A stretch of 64,000 bases of DNA, from positions 457,297-521,296 of the forward strand of contig NEED01000023.1 of the NCBI GenBank assembly GCA_002110465.1, given 5' to 3'. Origin of the DNA: an unicellular cyanobacterium SU2. Its GTDB lineage: Bacteria > Cyanobacteriota > Cyanobacteriia > Cyanobacteriales > Microcystaceae. Positions within the stretch are counted from its first letter, which is position 1, and every line of letters starts with the position of its first letter. The notes beneath the pieces are model-generated. The model did not search any database. It was not told where the DNA came from and worked only from the letters and a program-made list of their open reading frames with translations. This document shows, one piece after another, positions 54,949-63,267 of this stretch. The position numbers were made by a program, and so were the translations under genes.

Positions 54949-55405
54949 AGTAATTGAGGCAATGTAAAGTCCAATTTGTCATTTCCTCTATACCCTAACA
55001 CTCAGCGATCCCAACTAGCTGTAATCAATATTACATTCAATATTTTTCTATCAAAATATAGCGTGCTACTAAAGTAGTATGCTAGGAAATCTACTTAAAT
55101 TCAGAAAAAATTTTTTTTAATCATTCATTAATCTTCTTAATCAGCCTTAATGTCTTGAAATAATTCCCTTTAAACTTGCTGAGTTCCACTGAAACCTGTC
55201 TTTCTCTAATCATCATCGAGCTTGCGATCTACCGATAATCTCGTTAAAGTTTAAGATATGTTGCAAAGTGATTAACTAAGGTTTAGGGACGAATTAACCC
55301 TTAAATAAGGCTGGGATCGCCCAGTATCACTTGCGATAAACCTTTATTGATCCCCATTTTTTAGGAATCAACGCAACCCAACTAAATTTTAAGAAAAATT
55401 TAACA
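54949..55405. other. Divergent intergenic region
   Basis: This gap holds the promoters of the DUF1830 and radical SAM genes. Small palindromes are present: GCGTGCTACT / AGTAGTATGC (about 55061-55082) and CTGGGATCGCCCAG (about 55311-55324). I see no gene or named RNA. Confidence 0.4.
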
Positions 55406-56974
55406 ATGAAACAGCGCATTCTTTATGTTCGCCTCCCATGTAATCCCATTTTTCCCATAGGTGTTGTCTATTTATCTGATCACGTTCATAAGATATTTCC
55501 TGGAATTGAGCAAAAAATATTCGATCTTGGAACCGTACCGCCTCTAGAATTCAAAAAAGATTTAGATTGCTGTATCGATGAGTTTCAACCGACCTTACTT
55601 GTCTTTTCTTGGCGAGACATCCAAATTTATGCTCCCGTTGGTGGCCGAGGAGGTAACCCATTACAAAATGCTTTTGAGTTTTATTACGCTAAAAATCCCT
55701 TAATTCGCCTAAGAGGAGCATTGGGAGGCTTTAAAGTTAGCAGTGCTTACTACAGCGAACTCTGGCGCAACTTAGGACTAATTCGGCGTGGACTCAAACG
55801 GGCGCAACAATATCACCCAGAAGCACGTCTAGTAGTAGGAGGCGGTGCAGTTAGCGTGTTTTATGAGCAGTTAAAGTCTGCTCTTCCCCAAAGAACCATT
55901 GTTTCGGTAGGAGAAGGGGAAACCTTGTTAGAAAAGCTCTTGCAAGGTCAAGATTTTTCAGGGGAACGCTGCTATGTAGTGGGAGAGAGTGATCCCCGTC
56001 AAAGATTAATTCATGAAGCCCCCACCCCTCTTGAAAAGACGGCCTGTAATTACGACTATATTCAGAGTATTTGGCCAGAATTTGATTATTATTTCCAAGA
56101 AAACGACTTTTACATTGGAGTCCAAACTAAGCGAGGTTGTCCCCATAATTGCTGTTACTGCGTATATACAGTGGTAGAAGGAAAGCAAGTCAGGATCAAC
56201 CCGGCTGATGAAGTGGTTAAGGAAATGCGCCAACTTTATGATCGGGGAATTCGTAATTTCTGGTTCACTGATGCTCAGTTTATTCCTGCTCGTAAATTTA
56301 TTCAAGACGCAGAGGAATTATTACAAAAAATCCTTGATTCTGGAATGACAGATATTCATTGGGCGGCTTATATTCGGGCAGATAATTTAACCCCAAACTT
56401 GTGTCAATTGATGGCTAAAACGGGGATGAATTATTTTGAGATTGGGATCACCAGTGGCTCACAAGAATTAGTTCGTAAAATGCGAATGGGCTATAATTTG
56501 CGGACTGTTTTACAAAATTGTCGGGATCTCAAATCCGCCGGGTTTAATGACTTGGTATCGGTTAATTATTCTTTTAATGTCATTGATGAAACCTTTGATA
56601 CCATCCGTCAAACTATTGCTTATCATCGAGAATTGGAAAACATTTTCGGGGTTGATAAAGTTGAACCTGCTATCTTTTTTATTGGGTTACAACCTCATAC
56701 CCACCTTGAAGAATATGCCTTTAAAAATGACATTCTAAAACCGGGATATAATCCTATGAGTTTGATGCCTTGGACAGCCAAAAAGTTACTTTGGAATCCT
56801 GAACCATTAGGATCATTTTTTGGAGAAGTTTGTTTACAAGCTTGGCAACAAAATCCTAATGATTTCGGACGGGAAGTCATGAAAATACTGGAAGAAAAAC
56901 TAGGAAAAGCAGGGTTAGAGGAAGCTTTAACTGCCCCTGTTAAAGACAAGGAAAAACAATTAGTCTCTGTTTAA
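55406..56974 (+). CDS. Radical SAM protein linked to photosystem II high-light acclimation
   Basis: The 522-residue protein has a B12-binding-like N-terminal part (RLPCNPIFPIGVVYLSDHV, and LVVGGGAVSVFYEQL near 145) and a radical SAM core with the cluster motif RGCPHNCCYCVY (CxxxCxxC) near residue 245. I recall the family annotated as 'photosystem II high light acclimation radical SAM protein' (TIGR04479) in cyanobacteria. The exact reaction is unknown. A 457-base upstream region leaves room for regulation. A single gene. Confidence 0.85.
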   Translation: MKQRILYVRLPCNPIFPIGVVYLSDHVHKIFPGIEQKIFDLGTVPPLEFKKDLDCCIDEFQPTLLVFSWRDIQIYAPVGGRGGNPLQNAFEFYYAKNPLIRLRGALGGFKVSSAYYSELWRNLGLIRRGLKRAQQYHPEARLVVGGGAVSVFYEQLKSALPQRTIVSVGEGETLLEKLLQGQDFSGERCYVVGESDPRQRLIHEAPTPLEKTACNYDYIQSIWPEFDYYFQENDFYIGVQTKRGCPHNCCYCVYTVVEGKQVRINPADEVVKEMRQLYDRGIRNFWFTDAQFIPARKFIQDAEELLQKILDSGMTDIHWAAYIRADNLTPNLCQLMAKTGMNYFEIGITSGSQELVRKMRMGYNLRTVLQNCRDLKSAGFNDLVSVNYSFNVIDETFDTIRQTIAYHRELENIFGVDKVEPAIFFIGLQPHTHLEEYAFKNDILKPGYNPMSLMPWTAKKLLWNPEPLGSFFGEVCLQAWQQNPNDFGREVMKILEEKLGKAGLEEALTAPVKDKEKQLVSV

Positions 56975-57044
56975 TTACTGATTAAAATTAGAAGAAATAC
57001 CTAAAGTTTTAGGCTATGATGTTCGGCTTAATAGGAGAAGTTAA

Positions 57045-57161
57045 ATGGCTAAAATACTGTTTTTAAAAACTTCTTCTATTTTGCTTTGTGCCTTTAGACT
57101 ACGTAACCTTTCTGCAATTTTGTTATCATTAAAATTTAATAGTATTAGGGTTAGACAATGA
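57045..57161 (+). CDS. Possible short upstream ORF coupled to the Uma2 gene
   Basis: ATG at 57045 follows AGGAGA, a good ribosome site, and opens 38 codons (MAKILFLKTSSILLCAF, then RLRNLSAILLSLKF) ending in TGA that overlaps the Uma2 ATG (ATGA). The product is short, basic and hydrophobic, without a known family. It may act as a leader peptide that couples translation, or be chance. Confidence 0.3.
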   Translation: MAKILFLKTSSILLCAFRLRNLSAILLSLKFNSIRVRQ

Positions 57162-57730
57162 CTAATATTACCATTAAATGCCATACCTTAAATATAACAG
57201 ATGATAACTTTTTCCAACTCTGTCAAGATAATCGTAATTTGCGGTTTGAAAGAAATGCCAATGGAGATTTAGTGATTATGTCACCTTCAGGAGGAGAAAC
57301 AGGTAATCGCAATGCAATAATTATTCAAAAATTAGGCATTTGGACAGAGAAAGATGGAACCGGAATCTTTTTTGATTCTTCAACAGGATTTAAGTTACCT
57401 AATGGTGCAGATAGATCTCCTGATGCGTCTTGGTTAACTTTAGAAAAATGGAATAGTTTAACGGAGGAACAACGTCAAACCTTTATTCCTTTATCTCCCG
57501 ATTTTGTAATTGAATTGCGCTCAAAAACTGATAGTCTAGATACGTTGCAAAAAAAGATGAAAGAATATCTAGAGAATGGAACTCAGTTAGGGTGGTTGAT
57601 TAATCGCAAAGATCGACAAGTTGAAATTTATAGAAGAGGAAAAGAAGTAGAAGTTTTAGATGATCCCTCAACTTTATCAGGGGAAAATTTTTTAAAAGAT
57701 TTTGTATTAGATTTAGACGTTGTTTGGTAA
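57158..57730 (+). CDS. Uma2-family putative endonuclease
   Basis: The 190-residue Uma2/DUF820 protein contains LVIMSPSGGETGNRN near 39, RSPDASWLTLEKW near 88, PDFVIELRSKTDSLDTLQKKMKEYL near 112 and GWLINRKDRQVEIY near 146. These are the PD-(D/E)XK-like residues of the family (Asp of SPDASW, Glu of VIELR, Lys of KKMKEY). It starts inside the stop of a short upstream ORF. Together with the ATPase gene 87 bases later it forms a small accessory patch that also includes broken genes. Function is unknown. Confidence 0.85.
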   Translation: MTNITIKCHTLNITDDNFFQLCQDNRNLRFERNANGDLVIMSPSGGETGNRNAIIIQKLGIWTEKDGTGIFFDSSTGFKLPNGADRSPDASWLTLEKWNSLTEEQRQTFIPLSPDFVIELRSKTDSLDTLQKKMKEYLENGTQLGWLINRKDRQVEIYRRGKEVEVLDDPSTLSGENFLKDFVLDLDVVW

Positions 57731-57817
57731 AATCGATAATAGTAAAATAATAATATTTTCAAGTTTTTTATTAAAATTAATTTGCAAAATTTATGATCAC
57801 AAGATATAATTAAGATT

Positions 57818-59134
57818 ATGCTAACATCTGTAACCCTTGGTAATTTTAAAAGCTATCAACGGGCGAAAATTCCCCTAGCACCAATGACTTTTATGATTGG
57901 GGCAAATGCTTCTGGAAAAAGTAATGCTTTAGAAGGAATTCGTCTACTGTCTTGGTTAGCTAGAGGGAGTCGGTTAGATGATATTGAACGTACCATACAA
58001 AGTGGCGATCCCGTTGTTCGAGGACAAGCAATAGATTTGTTTTATAATTCAGATGAAAGCTTTACATTAGGCGGTTATATTACAAATGTACAGTTGTTGG
58101 GTTGGAGAAACTTTGAAATCAAAATAGGACAATTATCAGATCAACTAATTATTACTGATGAAAGTGTTCAAAAGCTATCTGAAAGAGTTCCACTTTATAA
58201 AATCGATAGTGTTCCCAATCCCCATACAGATGAAATCAGCGTGATGTATAATAATTTTAAGAAAGGAAAATACAAACCCCATATTCCTTGCTCTAATCGA
58301 CAAGCTATTTTCTATCAGTTAGGAACCCCTAGTCGTTTTGACAAGAAACATGGTGAATCACAAAGAATTATTCCTCTAGTTAGTGACGTTATTCGTGAAA
58401 CCTTACGCAATATCGTTTTTCTTAATCCCCGTCCCGCATTAATGCGAGGTTACACCTATGCAAAGGATGATGATATTAAAGAAGATGGGGCTAATCTTTC
58501 GAGTGTTCTCTATCAGATTTGTCAAAAAGGAGAGGAAGAAAAACAAAAATTATTGAATTTTATTCGTTCTCTTCCAGAACAAGATATTATTGATATTCGC
58601 TTTATTAAAACAGAACGTAACGATGTTATGGTGCGTCTGGTGGAATCTTTTGGTAACCATAAACGTAATATGGATGCCCCTTTACTATCTGATGGTACAC
58701 TGCGAGTATTAGCAATTGGTGCAACCCTTCTGAGTGTTGATAAAGGCACGTTCGTTATTATCGAAGAAATTGATAATGGGGTTCATCCTAGTCGTGGGGA
58801 TAATCTAGTTAGGCAAATTAAAACTATCGCTTCAGAACGAGAACTACGGGTACTTGTTACTTCTCATAACCCTGCATTACTTGATGCTTTACCGGATGAA
58901 TCTATAGGGGATGTATTGTGTTGCTATCGTGATCCCAATCAAGGAGATAGTCGAATAGTACGATTATCAGATTTAGAGCGTTTTCCTGAATTAGTAGCGC
59001 AAGGAACCCTAGGGAAACTAATGACTAATAAAATCCTTGAACGTTTTGTAAAAGATGATTCAACGGCGGAACAACGAAAACAAAAAGCACTTGCTTGGTT
59101 AGAGCAGTTAAAGATGGGAGAACTGGCTCAATGA
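57818..59134 (+). CDS. OLD/ABC-like AAA ATPase, orphaned from its PIN partner
   Basis: The 438-residue ATPase has Walker A GANASGKSN at 28-36, signature LSDGTLRVLAIG near 289, Walker B TFVIIEEIDNGVHPSRG near 310 and the switch VTSHNPALLDAL near 347. No TOPRIM domain is seen. Its stop overlaps the ATG of a truncated PIN-domain gene (ATGA). In related genomes such ATPases, to my knowledge, pair with PIN RNases as two-gene units. Here the partner is destroyed, so the ATPase probably lacks its effector. It is related in type to, but distinct from, the ATPase at 3654-5057. Confidence 0.8.
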   Translation: MLTSVTLGNFKSYQRAKIPLAPMTFMIGANASGKSNALEGIRLLSWLARGSRLDDIERTIQSGDPVVRGQAIDLFYNSDESFTLGGYITNVQLLGWRNFEIKIGQLSDQLIITDESVQKLSERVPLYKIDSVPNPHTDEISVMYNNFKKGKYKPHIPCSNRQAIFYQLGTPSRFDKKHGESQRIIPLVSDVIRETLRNIVFLNPRPALMRGYTYAKDDDIKEDGANLSSVLYQICQKGEEEKQKLLNFIRSLPEQDIIDIRFIKTERNDVMVRLVESFGNHKRNMDAPLLSDGTLRVLAIGATLLSVDKGTFVIIEEIDNGVHPSRGDNLVRQIKTIASERELRVLVTSHNPALLDALPDESIGDVLCCYRDPNQGDSRIVRLSDLERFPELVAQGTLGKLMTNKILERFVKDDSTAEQRKQKALAWLEQLKMGELAQ

Positions 59135-59241
59135 GTGCGATCTGTCTAATTGATACTTCAATTTTTCTTGAAGTATTAAATGTTCCGAAAAAATCGACTC
59201 AACATAATAATGTTCTCGAATTAAACGGTTTCCTAAATTAA
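59131..59241 (+). pseudogene. Truncated PIN-domain gene
   Basis: Starting at the ATG inside the ATPase stop, 36 codons read MSAICLIDTSIFLEVLNVPK and then KSTQHNNVLE before a stop. ICLIDTSIFLEVL is a PIN-domain first strand with the catalytic Asp (LIDTS). Intact PIN proteins run about 130-150 residues, so only the start survives. The 3' part is joined to a Uma2 remnant in another frame. Confidence 0.7.
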
Positions 59242-59498
59242 TTATTGAAGTTTTATCTGAGTCTACAGAAGCATTTGATCGAGGAGACAAATTTGCTGAT
59301 TATCGAACCCTAGAGAGTTTAGAAGAATATGTTTTGATTAGCACTAAACATCAACGAGTTGAATGCTTTAGACGTAATGAACAAGGATTATGGGTTTTAC
59401 ACTTTTTTACTTCAGAGCAAAAAGTATTTCAAGTCAACAGTATTAATTTTGAGTCTAGTTTCGATCTTCTGTATGAAGATATTACTTGGCAACCCTAA
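59211..59498 (+). pseudogene. 3' remnant of a Uma2-family gene
   Basis: In the frame two bases off the PIN frame, the sequence reads KRFPKLIIEVLSESTEAFDR, GDKFADYRTLESLEEYVLIS and ends FDLLYEDITWQP. KLIIEVLSES...DxxxKFxxYR is the Uma2 core, here with no N-terminal half and no start. Uninterrupted from about 59220 to the stop at 59498. It must have reached its present place by a deletion that removed the PIN 3' part and the Uma2 5' part. Confidence 0.75.
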
Positions 59499-59567
59499 AA
59501 TCTCTAGATTTTTTTATACTCAATGTTCGGGATAAAAATGTTTGATTTAAATCAGAACAATAAACTA

Positions 59568-61607
59568 TTAAGTTCCGAGAGGAGTAGATGTTGACTTTTG
59601 TTTTTCTTCTTGAACTTGACTCTTTTCGAGAGCAGGACAGCTGTCCTGATAAACTACTAAATCAAACCAAAAAGTTGTGCCTATTCCAACTTCACTAATG
59701 AGATGAATTCGACTGTGATGTTTATCAATAATATTTTTAACAATTGACAATCCCAATCCTGTCCCTTCTAGAGTATGAACTCGATTTTCTACTCGAAAGA
59801 AGCGGTCAAAAATTGCTTCTTGATCTTTAGGATCAATCCCAATTCCTGTATCTGAAACTTCTATTCTGACCTGTTCTTGAGCAGTGGGATCATTTGAATT
59901 ACTTGGAATTTGATAGGCACGAATAACAATTTTTCCACCTGTTTCGGTAAATTTTAAGCTATTACCTACTAAATTAGTCATCACTTGTAGGAGATGATCG
60001 TAATGTCCTAAAACCGGTGTTAGATTGGGTTCAATTTCTTGACTTAGTTTTAAGCCTTTATCTTTAGCATTTAGTTGATACGTGCGTAGTATTTGTTCTA
60101 CCAATTGACTAACATCAACCGGATCAAGATGATAAATTTTAGACGACTCCAGACGAGACAAGTCTAAAACATCAGTGACTAAACGACTCAGGCGATCAGT
60201 TTCATTGTTAGCGGTTTCTAAGAATTCCCTGCGTTCCTCTTCAGTTAGATCTTCTCCGAATTCACTTAAGGTTTCAATAAAAGATTTAATATTAAATAAA
60301 GGGGTTCTCAACTCGTGAGAAACATTGCTTATGAATTGACTTTTAGCCGCATTTAATTCTACTTCACGGGTTATATCTTGGACTGTCATAGCAATTCCTT
60401 TGAGAGTTTCGCGGTATTGATCAAAAACTTGAGTTAAGAGAATCCGAACAATCCGTTGAGTCGGTTGAGTCAAGGTAATACGAAATTCCCAAGGGGAACT
60501 CCCTTGACTGCTTTCTGAAGCTTCTGAAAGTAATTCAGATACGTTTTCAGGCTCTTCGATAGTTTGAGTATCTTCCTGAGTCATTTCCTGAAGAGGGGCA
60601 GCTAATTGTAAAACTAATTCTGAGGGTAAAAGCTCAAAAATATTAACGCCAATTACATCTTTGCCTTCCCAACCAAACATCCGTCGCGCTCGTGGATTAA
60701 CTAACAGTAATTGTAGGTTAGAATCTAATAGAATCGCCCCATCAACAATCGTAGAAACTAGGGTTTCCAACTTAGCTTTTTCGGCAGTTAATTCTTCAAT
60801 ATTTTGTTCTTCATAGCGTTCGAGGCGTTCAGCCATTTCATTAAAACTAAAGATTAATTCCCCTAATTCTCCGCCAAAGGGAAGATTAATCCGTTGTTTA
60901 AAATTTCCGGCAGCAATATTTTTGACCCCAACCAATAATTCTTTAATCGGTCGGGTAATCGTTAAGGCATTAAACACAGCCCCTAAGATAACCATTGCCC
61001 AAATCGCCACAAAAACAGCAATTGTCACATCACGGGTAAGGTTAGAAGAGTTGACAACTGTAGGATTGGGATTAATACCAATGGCGAGAATTCCTAAATA
61101 GTTCCCCTCGTTTTTTAGGGGAACAAAAACATCAGTCACCCCTCCGTCAGGACTCAGATGTTGACGGACTAGGGGAAGGGTTGCATTTTGCAGATCACTT
61201 TCAGGCAATTGAATACGTCGTTCAATGGTCAGAGAATTTTGAACTTCTGCTGCCGAATAAGGAATCCCAAAGAAAATCTTACCCTCGCGATCAGCATAGA
61301 TAATATAACGGACGCTAGAGGTACTTTGATAGAAACGGCTCGAAAAACGAGCGACATCGGTTAAATTATGTTCAGCAATTAAGGGCGTAACGTTAGAGGC
61401 TAACAATAAACCTAAATCTCGACCAAAGCGAGTATCATTCAATTGGGCTTCTTGCTGAATACTATTCACTGCCCAAAAGGTTAACCCACTCATAAACAAC
61501 GAGACCGCTAGGGTAGCCCCTGCCAGAAGTTTAGTTTGCAGGGTAAATTCTGACCACCAGCGTCTAATAATTTCTTGAATTGTTGTCAGGAGCCTTAGCA
61601 AGGTCAA
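59568..61607 (-). CDS. nblS: Two-component sensor kinase NblS / Hik33 (DspA, Ycf26)
   Basis: The membrane sensor controls high-light, cold, nutrient and osmotic responses, mainly through the response regulator RpaB. The 679-residue protein has TM1 at about 27-47, a periplasmic sensor region to about 190, TM2 at about 193-215, HAMP at about 216-270, a PAS domain at about 285-410 (TIVDGAILLDSNLQLLLVNP), the phospho-acceptor H431 in SHELRTPL and a HATPase domain (NSLKFTETGGKI, DTGIGIDPKDQEAIFDRFF, GTGLGLSIVKNI). Length and order match Hik33. The target hli gene and a possible HLR1 box lie elsewhere in the window. Confidence 0.93.
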   Translation of the reverse strand: MTLLRLLTTIQEIIRRWWSEFTLQTKLLAGATLAVSLFMSGLTFWAVNSIQQEAQLNDTRFGRDLGLLLASNVTPLIAEHNLTDVARFSSRFYQSTSSVRYIIYADREGKIFFGIPYSAAEVQNSLTIERRIQLPESDLQNATLPLVRQHLSPDGGVTDVFVPLKNEGNYLGILAIGINPNPTVVNSSNLTRDVTIAVFVAIWAMVILGAVFNALTITRPIKELLVGVKNIAAGNFKQRINLPFGGELGELIFSFNEMAERLERYEEQNIEELTAEKAKLETLVSTIVDGAILLDSNLQLLLVNPRARRMFGWEGKDVIGVNIFELLPSELVLQLAAPLQEMTQEDTQTIEEPENVSELLSEASESSQGSSPWEFRITLTQPTQRIVRILLTQVFDQYRETLKGIAMTVQDITREVELNAAKSQFISNVSHELRTPLFNIKSFIETLSEFGEDLTEEERREFLETANNETDRLSRLVTDVLDLSRLESSKIYHLDPVDVSQLVEQILRTYQLNAKDKGLKLSQEIEPNLTPVLGHYDHLLQVMTNLVGNSLKFTETGGKIVIRAYQIPSNSNDPTAQEQVRIEVSDTGIGIDPKDQEAIFDRFFRVENRVHTLEGTGLGLSIVKNIIDKHHSRIHLISEVGIGTTFWFDLVVYQDSCPALEKSQVQEEKQKSTSTPLGT

Positions 61608-61803
61608 CTCAAAATGGATAATTTTACAAACTTTAATCCCTCTACTACTCTATTCTAAACTGTAATTGACTCCTAGAGTTAGAGAAATTGCTATGACTAT
61701 ACAGTTGACCATAAATATTTATCAAGCAATATCATTGAATCAACTCTTAGCGTAAAATTCTGTGTCTGGCTAAATTTATAGGGCGACAGAGATAATTACA
61801 GGA

Positions 61804-63027
61804 TTACATGATCGCCTCAAGTGCTGCTTCTAAAGCAAGAGAAATATGAGTCCAATGGGTTCCGCCTTGACAAAACACGATGTAGGGGTCTCTTAAGGGT
61901 CCATCAGCAGAAAATTCTGAGGTACTTCCATCGACAAATGTGCCACCAGCCATCACTAATGAACTCTCATACCCTGGCATTTGTGCGGGAACAGGGTCAA
62001 GGTAGGAACCGACAGGAGAACAGCTTTGAATTGTCCGACAGAAGGCAATTAATTTCTCAGGAGACCCCAATTTAATCGCCTGAATAACATCCCGCCGAGG
62101 AACCAAAGGCAAGGGGTTAACAGGATATCCTAATTGATCGAAAACATAGGCAATTAAATGACTTCCTTTAATTGCTTCCCCCACCATTTGCGAGGCTAAA
62201 AATAACCCCTGAAATAACAACCGATTTTGATTAAAGGTTGCTCCCCCCTCTGTGCCAATTCCTGGGGCAGTTAAGCGACAAGCGGCCTTTTCTACTAATT
62301 CCTTTTTTCCCACAACATAGCCCCCTGCTGTGACCAAAGTTCCCCCAGGATTTTTAATTAAAGAACCTGCCATTAAGTCTGCCCCAACTGCGGTCGGTTC
62401 TATGGTTTCAATAAACTCCCCATAGCAATTATCCACAAAGCAAACTGTCTGAGGATTTTGCTGTTTAACAATAGAAATAATTTGTTCTATTTCTGCAATA
62501 GAAAGACTTTTTCGCCAAGAATAGCCACAAGAGCGTTGAATTAAAACAAGACGGGTGTTCTCCTTAATTGTGGTTCTGAGAGCATTCCAATCAATCGTTC
62601 CTGAATCAAGTAACGGCAATTCTCGATAATCAATGTTAAAATCCTTTAAGGAACCTTGACAATTACCCCGCAGACCAATGACTTCTTCGAGAGTGTCATA
62701 AGGGGAACCTGCAACCGCTAACATTTCGTCTCCTGGACGAAGAACCCCAAATAAAGCACAGGCGATCGCATGGGTTCCTGAGACAAATTGTACGCGAACG
62801 GCGGCAGCTTCCGCTCCCATCACTTCTGCAAAAACTTGGTCTAAGGTTTCCCTGCCTAAATCATCGTGGCCATAGCCGCTAACACTGGCAAAATGGTGAA
62901 CCCCAAGGCGATGATGACGAAAGGCATCTAAGATTTTTTTGAGATTTTGCTTGACCTTAGCGTCAATTTCCGAAAAAATCGGAAGAAGCTTATTTTCGGC
63001 CTCTTCCAAAACCGTTAACCTGTTCAT
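61804..63027 (-). CDS. PLP-dependent lyase, methionine gamma-lyase / YnbB ('aluminium resistance') family
   Basis: The 407-residue protein is a fold-type I PLP enzyme of the YnbB-like family. RHHRLGVHHFASVSGYGHDDLGRETLD opens it, then VQFVSGTHAIACALFGVLRPGDE near 79, CFVDNCYGEFIE near 190, and the Schiff-base lysine in AGSLIKNPGGTLVTAGGYVVG near 223. It is annotated as methionine gamma-lyase-like or cystathionine beta-lyase-like; the real substrate is uncertain. It is divergent from desC. Confidence 0.85.
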   Translation of the reverse strand: MNRLTVLEEAENKLLPIFSEIDAKVKQNLKKILDAFRHHRLGVHHFASVSGYGHDDLGRETLDQVFAEVMGAEAAAVRVQFVSGTHAIACALFGVLRPGDEMLAVAGSPYDTLEEVIGLRGNCQGSLKDFNIDYRELPLLDSGTIDWNALRTTIKENTRLVLIQRSCGYSWRKSLSIAEIEQIISIVKQQNPQTVCFVDNCYGEFIETIEPTAVGADLMAGSLIKNPGGTLVTAGGYVVGKKELVEKAACRLTAPGIGTEGGATFNQNRLLFQGLFLASQMVGEAIKGSHLIAYVFDQLGYPVNPLPLVPRRDVIQAIKLGSPEKLIAFCRTIQSCSPVGSYLDPVPAQMPGYESSLVMAGGTFVDGSTSEFSADGPLRDPYIVFCQGGTHWTHISLALEAALEAIM

Positions 63028-63101
63028 TTGTTTTCTAAAAACACAATGTAATGTTGCTGATTACTGATTCAAAACCGAAACGGTTACTTCTGTCAAATGA
63101 A

Positions 63102-63263
63102 TACATTTAGGTTATTCAATTGTGTTAGGATATTATGAAAATTGTTTCTATAAAAAAAGTTAAGAATTCAATTTTTATGCCTACTTATTTTCATAATTGA
63201 ATGGCTAACATATTATCATGCAAGTTAGCACGATTTTGTCTAATTACGTTTACATTTAGGTTA
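63102..63263. promoter_or_regulatory. Two copies of TACATTTAGGTTA around the desC promoter
   Basis: TACATTTAGGTTA occurs at 63102-63114 and again at 63251-63263, the second ending four bases before the desC start codon. The unit resembles half an HLR1 site (TTTACATT) with a following GGTTA. The exact 13-base repeat in a 240-base gap suggests a regulator site or a duplicated leader. Confidence 0.4.
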
Positions 63264-63267
63264 CTAC

